DNA from: Bacteroidales bacterium
Lineage (GTDB): Bacteria; Bacteroidota; Bacteroidia; Bacteroidales; UBA932
Assembly (NCBI GenBank): GCA_030695165.1
Contig: JAUYTH010000096.1
Coordinates: 1 to 37,897 of the forward strand
Reading direction: 5' to 3'
DNA length: 37,897 nt
Made by a program: the position numbers and the translations under genes. The stretch's first letter is position 1. Every line of letters begins with the position of its first letter. Under the pieces are notes generated by a model. The model had not been told where the DNA came from. It made no database searches and saw only the letters and a program-made list of their open reading frames with translations. Positions 27,337 through 36,400 of this stretch are shown piece by piece.

Positions 27337-27981
27337 ATGAGTAAAGAAGAGTTGAAAATAGGAGAGATATCAAAACCAAGATTCGAGTACAGAACATTCG
27401 GACAGAATTTTGACAGTGCCTTTATGAGAATGGCACGGCTGAGTGTTCCCGTACCGGAGAAGGTTTGGGAGAGGACCAGTGAAGAGATATACATCGTTTC
27501 ACGAACAAATGATATAAATAATACTAAAATTCGTGATGGTAAGATGGATATCAAAACGTTTGTCCAGACAGTAGATGGGCTGGAGCAGTGGAATCCTCTT
27601 ATGAAAGGAGAGTTCCCCATCTCTGCAGATGTTCTTAAAAAAGAGGTTTTCCCGGCTTTCCAGGTTAAGATGGATGAGCTTAAAAAGGATACTTACACCT
27701 ACGATGAGTTTATGGAGATTATCAATAATCATCCCGATCTTCAGGCCGTGAGAGTATACAAACAGCGTTTCGGTTATATGGTAAACAATACCATTTGTGA
27801 GACAGGAGTTGTCCTTATTAACGGAGCAAAGCTTGTGACAATTAACTCTGAATCTACAGAGGTAGAGGATATACTTAAAACTGTTAAAGATGTCGGGCTT
27901 GAGGGTGTAGAAAACATCAACTACCTGCAGGCTATCAAACGGGTAATAGGAATGATTAATAAACCTTTAGCAAACGAATAG
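27337..27981 (+). CDS. Uncharacterised protein, possibly a divergent CYTH-like enzyme
   Basis: A 214-residue cytosolic protein without signal peptide or TM helix. I do not recognise it with certainty. The order of segments recalls the CYTH/triphosphate tunnel fold: FEYRTFG at the first strand, EEIYIVSRTNDINN, TKIRDGKMDIKTFV, a Trp-containing DGLEQWNPLMKGEFPI stretch, LQAVRVYKQRFGYMV, and TGVVLINGAKLVTINSES. The canonical E-x-E-x-K motif is missing, so catalysis would be changed or lost. It lies directly upstream of a canonical CYTH gene (1-base gap), which supports a paired role such as a two-component triphosphatase or polyphosphate-binding complex. That pairing is inferred. Confidence 0.75.
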   Translation: MSKEELKIGEISKPRFEYRTFGQNFDSAFMRMARLSVPVPEKVWERTSEEIYIVSRTNDINNTKIRDGKMDIKTFVQTVDGLEQWNPLMKGEFPISADVLKKEVFPAFQVKMDELKKDTYTYDEFMEIINNHPDLQAVRVYKQRFGYMVNNTICETGVVLINGAKLVTINSESTEVEDILKTVKDVGLEGVENINYLQAIKRVIGMINKPLANE

Positions 27982-27982
27982 T

Positions 27983-28453
27983 ATGGCACAGGAGATAGAG
28001 AGAAAATTTCTGGTGAAATCTGATGATTTCAAAAAGGTTGCCTCTAAGGAGACTCGAATCACACAGGGCTATCTCTCATCTGTACCTGAGCGTACGGTGA
28101 GGGTGCGCATAAAGGGGAAATCGGGCTATCTTACCATAAAAGGTATCGGTAATGAGAGCGGAGCTTCCCGTTATGAGTGGGAGAGAGAGATTCCTGTTGC
28201 AGAGGTAGAGGAGTTACTCAAAATATGTGAGCCGGGTGTTATTGATAAAACACGCTACGAGGTAAAATCCGGGATTCACACTTTTGAGGTAGATGAGTTC
28301 TACGGCGAAAACAGTGGATTGATTGTGGCAGAGGTAGAGCTAAAATCCGAAGATCAGGCATTCACCAAGCCAGATTGGATAGCAGAAGAGGTAACAGGGG
28401 ACTCTAAGTATTACAACTCAATGCTTATGAAGAACCCCTATACCAAATGGTGA
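27983..28453 (+). CDS. CYTH domain protein (triphosphate tunnel metalloenzyme)
   Basis: A 156-residue single-domain CYTH protein. The defining E-x-E-x-K motif is EIERK (residues 4-8). Further tunnel-lining residues are RTVRVRIKGKSGYLTIKG (38-55), the EWEREI strand, VIDKTRYEV and EVDEFYGENSGLIVAEVE (about 101-118), giving the alternating Arg/Lys and Glu pattern that binds triphosphate and metal. Size matches bacterial stand-alone tripolyphosphatases and thiamine-triphosphatase-like enzymes. Likely substrate is inorganic tripolyphosphate, which fits the phosphate context. It is 1 base after the divergent CYTH-like gene and followed by a strong terminator. Confidence 0.9.
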   Translation: MAQEIERKFLVKSDDFKKVASKETRITQGYLSSVPERTVRVRIKGKSGYLTIKGIGNESGASRYEWEREIPVAEVEELLKICEPGVIDKTRYEVKSGIHTFEVDEFYGENSGLIVAEVELKSEDQAFTKPDWIAEEVTGDSKYYNSMLMKNPYTKW

Positions 28454-28468
28454 AATGTGCATAGAGAC

Positions 28469-28510
28469 CCACCCGGGGAGAGTAGCTTCCCGGGTGGTTA
28501 TTTTGTTATA
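28469..28510 (+). terminator. Intrinsic terminator after the CYTH gene
   Basis: A perfect 9-bp GC-rich stem (CCACCCGGG at 28469-28477 and CCCGGGTGG at 28489-28497) with an 11-base loop is followed by the T-rich tract TTATTTTGTT. It ends the unit that contains the CYTH gene, 16 bases after its stop. The transporter gene downstream would then need its own promoter or read-through. Confidence 0.85.
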
Positions 28511-28529
28511 ATGTTTAACTTTATTTAGA

Positions 28530-30128
28530 ATGAGCACTATAGAGAGTACGCACGACATACTCGATATGAATAACTATCGTGTCGAGAAGTTGAAAAAAGC
28601 ACAAAAAACAGGGTTTGAGAAGTGGATGGAGATAGTTGGAGGGCCTCTGGCTGTTATCGTTTTTCTTGGGATTTACTACTTTATGGATATCTCATTTTTA
28701 AACGACATAGACCCGGGCCTGCTGGGGAAAGAGTCTCTAAAACGGTTTAACGATTTAGGGACACAGAATTTCTCCCGAATAAACTATGCTATGCTGGCAA
28801 TTTTTGCGGCTTCAATTGTTTTATGGATTACAGAGGCGATTCCAAACTACCTCACATCTCTTCTGGTAATAATTACAATGGTCCTCACCGGAGTAACATC
28901 GGAAAAACTGGCATATGCTCAGCTTGGACACCCGGTAATGTGGCTTAACATACTCTCTTTTGTTCTGGCAAGTATGCTGGTTAAAACAAGAGTTGCCAAG
29001 AGGTTTGCATTATGGTTTGTAATTCGGTTCGGGAAAAATGCCACCTGGATATTTTTCAGTTTTATTGTAATAAACGTAGTACTCTCAATATTCATCTCGG
29101 CAACAACTGCAAAGGCCACAATTCTTCTCCCGATATTTATGGTTATTGCTGCAATTTACGGGGCATCTCCCGATAAAAGGAACAATTTCGGAAGGAATAT
29201 AGTGCTTCAGAATCTATTCCAGATCAATATGGGTGCCAGCGGGTTCATAACAGGATCGGGAGCAAACCTACTTGCAGGTTCACTCATTGCGGGCTCTATG
29301 GGGATGTCTATGTTTGGATTCCAGGATTGGTTCTTTGCCGCTTTCCCATTATGTATGATATTAATATTGATTGGATGGGTTGTGGGGACCAAAATAATTT
29401 TTCCTATGAAACCCGGCGAGAGGGTTCCTCAGATTGAGGGTGGGATGGAGCGACTCAAAGAGGAGTACCATCTGCTAGGGAAGATGAAATTTGACGAGTT
29501 TAAAGCTATTGCGATTTTTGTTGTAGTTCTCTTACTTTGGGCTACTGATAAACAACACGGAATATCACAGACAGCAGTCGCATTTATGGGGGCCGTAGTA
29601 GCTCTGCTACCCGGCATAGGGATAGTAAAATGGAATGATGTAGATATTCCCTGGCACCTTATGCTATTCTCTGCAGGAGCATACACTTTAGGTTCCGGAC
29701 TAGAGGTTACAGACCTTCCTGCAATAATGGTTGACTCTCTCTTTAGCCATTTTGGAATTTCTGAGCAGACTCCGTTCTGGGTTCTCTACTTAAGCCTGAC
29801 ATTTGTTATGATATTCAGCGGGATGCTTTTCCAGTCAAAAACGATGAGAGCTCTCATTTTTGTGCCAATTGCAATTGGTATCTCACAAAAATTCGGGTAC
29901 CCCATAATGAGTTTATCATTCCCTATAGCACTTCTTATAGAACACGTATATGTGTTGCCTTTCAACAGCAAACCAGCGGCATTGCTCTACACTACAAATC
30001 AATACAGTATAACCGACACATTTAAATTCGGCTTCACAATGCTGGTTATTAGCTGGGTTATGATAATTATATGGGGAGAGACACTTCTTCACTGGTTAGG
30101 TTATACGCCAAACGGAGTATTCTTTTAA
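28530..30128 (+). CDS. DASS/SLC13-family anion transporter
   Basis: A 532-residue inner-membrane protein with a soluble N-terminus (about 35 residues) and about eleven TM helices. It has the SLC13 layout: a conserved AIPNYLTSLLVI helix, the first substrate motif in ISATTAKATILLP (188-201), an NMGASGFITGSGANLLAG segment, IPWHLMLFSAGAYTLGSGL (373-391), and the second motif in FQSKTMRALIFVP (434-446). The classical SNT motifs read SAT (190-192) and SKT (436-438); both Asn are lost. Substrate is therefore uncertain: dicarboxylate, sulfate or phosphate are all possible, and the context suggests an inorganic anion. It follows a terminator and is 10 bases upstream of a membrane protein gene. Confidence 0.88.
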   Translation: MSTIESTHDILDMNNYRVEKLKKAQKTGFEKWMEIVGGPLAVIVFLGIYYFMDISFLNDIDPGLLGKESLKRFNDLGTQNFSRINYAMLAIFAASIVLWITEAIPNYLTSLLVIITMVLTGVTSEKLAYAQLGHPVMWLNILSFVLASMLVKTRVAKRFALWFVIRFGKNATWIFFSFIVINVVLSIFISATTAKATILLPIFMVIAAIYGASPDKRNNFGRNIVLQNLFQINMGASGFITGSGANLLAGSLIAGSMGMSMFGFQDWFFAAFPLCMILILIGWVVGTKIIFPMKPGERVPQIEGGMERLKEEYHLLGKMKFDEFKAIAIFVVVLLLWATDKQHGISQTAVAFMGAVVALLPGIGIVKWNDVDIPWHLMLFSAGAYTLGSGLEVTDLPAIMVDSLFSHFGISEQTPFWVLYLSLTFVMIFSGMLFQSKTMRALIFVPIAIGISQKFGYPIMSLSFPIALLIEHVYVLPFNSKPAALLYTTNQYSITDTFKFGFTMLVISWVMIIIWGETLLHWLGYTPNGVFF

Positions 30129-30138
30129 ACTACAAAAA

Positions 30139-31596
30139 ATGATAGACGAACAGGTTAAACTGCACGACAGATTTTCGGCAGAGATAAAGGTGAGTTTTGG
30201 AGCAAGAAAGAAGCTGAAATTGAATGATTTTGCGTTTAATATATGGCTTTTTGTTCCGAACAGCCTGGATATAAACAGGTTTAATTACTCGAAACAGGAT
30301 TTTTACAGAGACTTAAGGTCAAATATCCGGCTCATTACCCCCGTATATCTTTTACGGAATATAGTTTGGGCAGAAAATTCCCCCTTTATATACCTGGAGA
30401 AAGCATTCAGGAAGATCACCTCACAACCAACCAGAACGAACTCAGAAGAGTATGAGTATCAGATAAAGATGTTTCTTTCAATACTTAAAAGCTCTCTCAG
30501 AGATGAGGTAAATCATATGAACTCAGCAAAAGCTGACGATCTTAACTACCTCGTAAGCAATTACACTAAAAACGTAAAGAGCATCTTTGAAAAATACAGA
30601 GATCTCTACCCAATAATCAATGTTCCCAATATTGAGCCGGGACTTATAGACTACTACCGTTACGGAGAGGAGTTTATGTGTAATGTAATTGAGAAGTACA
30701 GCTTCCTGCTGATGAAGGGGATTAAAGGTGCAGATAAAGAGCTTTTTGAAAGTTACAAAACAGCCATTCTCTCTATGGTAAATGAGATTATCGAGTTCAA
30801 AAAGAGCAGGGGATACCAGGTGGTGGAGAGTGAACAGAAGAACATCTCCAGTGACTTTGTTCATCGTCTTGGATTGCTTAAAAAGTATGCAGAGAGCCAT
30901 CTCTACCTAAATGTAAAAAAGCGAAGGGACGGAGTCCTCACAGAGCAGTTCCTCTATAGTATAGCTGCAGGAATATCAATGATCTTTGCAACAATAATAG
31001 CCTTTTCGGTACAGCAGCAGTTCGGAAGTTTCACTATGCCTCTGTTTGTTGCACTTGTAGTGAGCTATATGTTAAAAGACAGAATTAAAGAGTTGGCAAG
31101 ATACTATTTTGCACATAAGATGAGCTCTAAATACTTTGACCACAAAATAGCAATGAACATTAACGATACCGATATAGGGTGGGCAAAGGAGAGTATGGAC
31201 TTTATTCAGGATTCAAAGATTCCTAAGGAGATTATTAAACTAAGGAACAGAGCTGCAATTATAGACGCTACATATAAAACCGACAGTGAGAAGATTATTC
31301 TCTATAGGATGCATATGCATATAGACAGGGAGAAACTCAACTCGACAAGTCCCTACTTCTTTTCCGGAGTTAACTCAATCATACGCCTGAATACCTCCCA
31401 TTTTTTGAGAAATATGGATAACCCGGAGTTCACTCTTTACTTTCCGGATGACCAAGCGGGTTATCAAACCATCAAAGGAAAAAAGTTATACTACCTCAAT
31501 CTGATTATTCAAAAGCAGAACGAAACCCAGAATGAGTTTCGCCACTACCGTCTGGTACTAAACCGAGACGGAATTATCCGAATAGAAGAGGAATAA
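30139..31596 (+). CDS. Uncharacterised membrane protein with a central TM hairpin
   Basis: A 485-residue protein that I do not recognise. There is no signal peptide. Residues 1-250 are soluble and partly helical (a KVSFGARKKLKLNDF start, then FNIWLFVPNSLDINRF). A two-helix hairpin follows at about 269-310 (LYSIAAGISMIFATIIAFSV and SFTMPLFVALVVSYML), then LKDRIKELARYYFAHKMSS and a C-terminal soluble domain (about 330-485) rich in beta strands. The overall plan is two cytosolic domains tethered by a hairpin. It begins 10 bases after the transporter, so it is likely an accessory or regulatory subunit. The function is unknown. Confidence 0.8.
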   Translation: MIDEQVKLHDRFSAEIKVSFGARKKLKLNDFAFNIWLFVPNSLDINRFNYSKQDFYRDLRSNIRLITPVYLLRNIVWAENSPFIYLEKAFRKITSQPTRTNSEEYEYQIKMFLSILKSSLRDEVNHMNSAKADDLNYLVSNYTKNVKSIFEKYRDLYPIINVPNIEPGLIDYYRYGEEFMCNVIEKYSFLLMKGIKGADKELFESYKTAILSMVNEIIEFKKSRGYQVVESEQKNISSDFVHRLGLLKKYAESHLYLNVKKRRDGVLTEQFLYSIAAGISMIFATIIAFSVQQQFGSFTMPLFVALVVSYMLKDRIKELARYYFAHKMSSKYFDHKIAMNINDTDIGWAKESMDFIQDSKIPKEIIKLRNRAAIIDATYKTDSEKIILYRMHMHIDREKLNSTSPYFFSGVNSIIRLNTSHFLRNMDNPEFTLYFPDDQAGYQTIKGKKLYYLNLIIQKQNETQNEFRHYRLVLNRDGIIRIEEE

Positions 31597-31749
31597 ACAC
31601 TTTTTCGGTACTTAATTTGGCCTTTGGGATAGGATCTCAAGGTAAGAAACAACAACTATATCGTATCTGATAATAATAAGGGGTGTAACATCGATATAAA
31701 TTAGGTGGTTCAGGTCAGGATTATGTAATTTTTAATAGAATATATTTTA

Positions 31750-31757
31750 TATATTTG
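31750..31757 (+). promoter_or_regulatory. Putative -7 promoter element for the HPt-regulator pair
   Basis: TATATTTG matches TAnnTTTG exactly and ends 16 bases before the HPt ATG. It sits in a 177-base AT-rich gap after the membrane-protein gene, which supports a separate transcription unit. No TTTG -33 box was seen. Confidence 0.45.
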
Positions 31758-31773
31758 ATTAAAAATTATTCGA

Positions 31774-32127
31774 ATGGATAATACCATCAAAAATAGCAAT
31801 ATACCTATCCCCGATCTTCAATATTTAAAACAGATGATTGGAGATGATCAGGAGGTTTTAAAGGAGGTGCTCACAATCTTTATCGAAGAGATGCCCACAA
31901 TGCTCAAAAACCTGAGAGAGAGTAGTGAATCCAGGGATCACGACAGACTAAAGTCCATCTCCCATACTATGATAACCGAGTTGTCAACTTTGGGTATTAC
32001 ATCAGTTTTAAATGATGTGAAGGCAATCAATAAAGGGAGCCGAGAGATGAGAGATATGGATGAAACAGTAGATAGGATAATAAGAGCTGTTACATTCAGT
32101 ATAGAGTATTTTAAAACGTTGATTTAA
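31774..32127 (+). CDS. HPt (histidine phosphotransfer) domain protein
   Basis: A 117-residue single-domain protein. Helices run through IPDLQYLKQMIGDDQEVLKE and the phospho-acceptor region SISHTMITELSTLGI. Likely phospho-His is His 64, with the conserved Leu-Gly at the right spacing. The usual Lys three residues after the His is Ile 67 and the following Gly is Thr, so the site is atypical. It should relay phosphate between a hybrid kinase and a response regulator; the regulator gene follows after 8 bases, while no kinase is visible in the window. Confidence 0.82.
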   Translation: MDNTIKNSNIPIPDLQYLKQMIGDDQEVLKEVLTIFIEEMPTMLKNLRESSESRDHDRLKSISHTMITELSTLGITSVLNDVKAINKGSREMRDMDETVDRIIRAVTFSIEYFKTLI

Positions 32128-32135
32128 AACTACCT

Positions 32136-33494
32136 ATGGCAAAAATTTTAGTTATTGACGATGACAGGCTAATCCGTAAAATAATTACGACCATTCTCAG
32201 AAAAGATGGCCAGGAGGTTTTTGAGGCAGAAGATGGAGAGATTGGAATGGGTATTATTTTGTCTGAACGTGTGGAACTTGTTTTAACAGACTTTCAAATG
32301 CCGGGAAAAAACGGACTTGAGGTTTTGTCAGAAATTGTTGCTCTTAAGCGTGGGATTCAGGTTATTATGCTTACGGGGTTTGGAGATATTACTCTAACAA
32401 TAAAAGCAATACAGCAGGGGGCTTTTGACTTCCTGGAAAAGCCGATAAATCCTGTTCTGCTTAAAGATGTCATTCATAAAGCTCTTACCTCTGTAAAGCA
32501 GAGTGCAATATTAACAGATATCCTAAGAGAAAATCTTGATGCAATACCCAATTTTGACAGCACACTTCTGGTTGGAAGAGCACCACAGATGAAAGAGATC
32601 TTTAAGAGTATCGGGCTTATCTCAATGAATAAAGTTAATGTTTTGATTCAGGGAGAGACCGGTACAGGAAAGGAGCTAATTGCAAGACTAATCCACTTCT
32701 CCGGGATTACACACGATAAGCCCTTGGTTGTGGTAAATTGCAGTGCTCTAACAGAGACATTGCTGGAGAGCGAACTCTTTGGTCACGTTAAGGGATCTTT
32801 CACAGATTCAATCAGAGATAAAAAGGGTAAATTTGAACTGGCCGCAGACGGAACTATCTTTTTAGATGAAATATCGGAGATTTCTTTGAATACGCAGGTA
32901 AAATTATTAAGAGTTATTCAGGAACTTGAGTTCGAAAAGGTTGGAGGGGACTCTCCAATTCCTATGAAGGCAAGGATAATTACTGCCTCAAATAAAAACC
33001 TGGAAGATCTCATTAAACAGGGTAAATTCAGGGAAGATCTTTACTACAGATTAAAAGTATTCACAATAACACTTCCTCCATTAAGAGAGCGTAAAGAGGA
33101 CATTAATGATCTCATAATACACTTTCTAGTTAAGTTGAACAAAAGGTTCAATAAAAATGTAAAAAAGATAGGGGATGGAGTAATTGAAATGCTTAAAGAT
33201 CACGATTGGTATGGAAATGTACGTGAGCTTGAAAACACACTTATGCAGGCAGTAGTTATGTCTAAGAGTGATGTTTTAGAGATAGAAAATATAATTCTCA
33301 ATAAGAGAGAGGTTGATTTCACCGAAAAAGACGATGAAGTTTTTGAAATGAAACCCCTTTCAACTATTGAAAAGCATTATATTAAAAGAGTTTTGGATGC
33401 AGTAAAGTGGAACAAACTTGAGGCATCCAGAATACTGGAGATTACACGGCCAACTCTTAATGCAAAAATTGAGAAGTACGATATCCAACCCTGA
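32136..33494 (+). CDS. NtrC-family response regulator (REC-AAA+-Fis)
   Basis: A 452-residue cytosolic regulator. Receiver domain 1-115: acidic DDD (8-10), phospho-Asp 52 in LTDFQMPG, and Lys 102 in LEKPI. The AAA+ ATPase domain (about 145-370) has Walker A GETGTGKE (173-180) and Walker B TIFLDEI (240-246). The sigma-54-contact loop reads GSFTDS (220-225) instead of GAFTGA. A Fis-type HTH is at the C-terminus (about 415-450: NKLEASRILEITRPTLNAKI). Co-transcribed with the HPt protein. Its 3' end is 5 bases from the convergent usher gene. Target promoters unknown. Confidence 0.93.
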   Translation: MAKILVIDDDRLIRKIITTILRKDGQEVFEAEDGEIGMGIILSERVELVLTDFQMPGKNGLEVLSEIVALKRGIQVIMLTGFGDITLTIKAIQQGAFDFLEKPINPVLLKDVIHKALTSVKQSAILTDILRENLDAIPNFDSTLLVGRAPQMKEIFKSIGLISMNKVNVLIQGETGTGKELIARLIHFSGITHDKPLVVVNCSALTETLLESELFGHVKGSFTDSIRDKKGKFELAADGTIFLDEISEISLNTQVKLLRVIQELEFEKVGGDSPIPMKARIITASNKNLEDLIKQGKFREDLYYRLKVFTITLPPLRERKEDINDLIIHFLVKLNKRFNKNVKKIGDGVIEMLKDHDWYGNVRELENTLMQAVVMSKSDVLEIENIILNKREVDFTEKDDEVFEMKPLSTIEKHYIKRVLDAVKWNKLEASRILEITRPTLNAKIEKYDIQP

Positions 33495-33499
33495 GCCGG

Positions 33500-36400
33500 C
33501 TATCTGGGTGTAATTACTATAAAAGAGTCTCTCCACCCAAGCTTTCTTAAGAGTGTGAGCAGCTCTTCTGCCTCCTTCCGACTATTCATAATACCGCAGA
33601 AATATCTGTAATAACCGTCTTTGCCAAGATTTTCTTTGATTACTATATTAGGGAATTTATTATAAATGGCAGAGAAACCCTTTTCAATAGAAATAGGTTT
33701 TCTGGCTGCCAGTATTTGCACGGAGAAAAGTTCAGGTGCAGGAAGAAGATTACTTTCTGACATATAGAGTGGGATAATAAATGACTCCTCCCAACCGGCC
33801 TTAACAATTTTTTTGTTGACAACTTTTGCATTTTCAAGCGTTTCAAATAGCTCTGCAGAATACCTGTAAAAGCCGTCCTCACCCAAATTTTCCACAATAT
33901 TGATATCAGGTATTACAGATATGATTGATTTAAAATGCTCATTTATAACAATTTTATTGGAGGTTGCCAAGAGTTGTATTTTGTATACAACTCTTCCCGA
34001 ATGATATGTCTCAATAGCCAAAGTGTCTTTTTCGGATATTACACTTTTAGGTATTATAATCTCCTCTTTGTTATATACAGTGCTCTTCTCGACGCTGTCT
34101 AAAGAGCCATTTTTCTCAATTGTAAACACAAGCTCTTCGGTAAGATCTCCGTATCTTGAGGCAGAAATTGAAAACTTAATAAGCCCTGGAGTGGATGTCA
34201 TATTTAGTTTTTGCATCTGATCTTTATTAATAACAGCATAATAATCACCGGGAGTAAAGCCCAGTAAACTGAAAAATCCATCATCTTCGGATAGGGTGCT
34301 CTTAACAAGCTTAGAATCACTATTGTAAAAATCAACAATAACTCTTCCCTGCCCCGATTGTCCTGAACTACTCTTCAGGTAAACCATTCCGTTTGCCTCT
34401 CCATAAACATTTACAGGAACCTCAATCTTCTTAATCTGGTTAGATTCTACTGTCACATCATACACCTTGTTTTTCAGTTGCCAGGCAATATTGTCAAAGC
34501 TGGAGCCGGAGAAAGTAAGCAGATACTTTGAGTATGATTCAAGGTCGAATACTCTTATAGTTGTATCTTTTACATTATATTCTACACGTCCTCCATTTAG
34601 GTGTAACTGAAGACCATAAACTTTTGGTTCACCCTTATCTTTCTTCCCATTACAATTTATGTCCAGGTATGGGTAAATTAACAACCCCCCTTTGCCTGCA
34701 TTAGGCCTTCTGCTACTGCCTATATACCTGTTCTTTGCATCTACAATAATACTTCCACTGGCAGTTTCTGTGAATGAAGTGGTGTTATTATCCTTTCTGG
34801 CATTAATATTAATTTGAGCGAAAGAGAAATCGAAACGAATTCCAAGATCAATATTTGTGAAGTTATTTATTAAATCCTTCTCATATGAGGCAGAAATGTA
34901 ACCATTTTTCAAAATCCGCTTCTCAAGTACAGATTTAAATGATGTGAATTTGCCTTGGCTATAGTTAAACTGAGACTGAGGTGTTAAGATAAAACCACGA
35001 GGAAACCTCATCGATAAAGACAGGGTACTGTAGATATCAGGATTTAGCATTTGGGAGAATATTGCGCTTGTGGTCAAATTTGCATTAACACCCATAAAGG
35101 CACTTGACATAAGCAGCTCAACAGCAGTGTATTTTGATTGCGGCATTATAAACTGGTTTGCAGATAATCTCGAAAACAGAGCTATATTTTTACCTCTGAT
35201 AGGCACCGATAACGAAATCTTTCTCTCTTCTGTGTAGTTTGTATTTATTGCGGTTTGACCTTTATCGTATTTCACATAATTGGCCTCAAACTGGAAATCG
35301 GAAGGTAATCTATAATTCATTGTTCCTTCTAATTTTGCTCCGTATGTGTACTCTCCGGATATGATTAATCTTGAAGAGACCCTAATTGATGAGCGAATAA
35401 AGGGAAGAAATTGCCCTGATGTTTTTGATGAGAGAAATTCAACTCCACCTCCAACTGTTATAGATCTGGAGATCCCATAGTCCATATTTAATCTTGAAAA
35501 GACTCTTCCAAGCGAATCCTCTGTAACGCCGCCGCTAAGATTGTATTCAAACACACCCTTTGGAAGGAAATTATAAGGGATGTTAATGCTCTTCTCTTTA
35601 GACCTCTCCTCACCCCAGGGTCCGTAAAACTGAAGTTTAACGCTTGTGTTTCCATAAACAAGAGGAACTTCAAATGAGAAAAACCCGGATGCATCTGCTT
35701 TTTTATAATCTACCAGTACATTATTAACAAATAATTCAACCAGCCAGCCGGGTTCTGTCACATCACTCAATGTATATGTACCGTAAGATTGTCTGTAAGT
35801 TGTAGGAGTATTTGTAAGTTGCAATCCAATAATAGGAGCGTTTAATGAAGCAACGGCATCCGTTGTTATTTTACCGGCGACTATCTGCTTAAATACCTTA
35901 AAATCATTATTTGTATATCTCCAGTAATAGTTCTGATCTCTCAGGGAGAGTGCAGTTGCATCATTATAGTTAAAAGCAACATTCAGCTCCCCTCCAGCCA
36001 AAGTAGATCCTAAAGTAACAGCCAACCTGTTGTTTGTCTCTCCGCCAACTTTTTGGGAAGAGGTAACCGACCAGTCTGCAACCCCAAAACGAAAGAGCGG
36101 GTAGCTTCTTGCGATTAAGGTATCTGCCTTAATTTCCCCTCTTATCTGATTTATATTTTTTCTCATCTGTTCATTACGAATCTCACGAATAACAGGAAGT
36201 TCGATTTTAGTATTAAGAATAACAGAGAGACTCCTAAAATTAAAAGTGCACTCAAGGCCAAACACCTCACCAAAATAGTTTGCTTTTAAATATAAATTTG
36301 TTTCAGTTCGGAGAATATCGCCCTCTTTAATGTTAAATACCCTTTTCTGATACTCTATTTTAGAGTTTACACGATCAATGAGATAAGAGTCACTCTCAGA

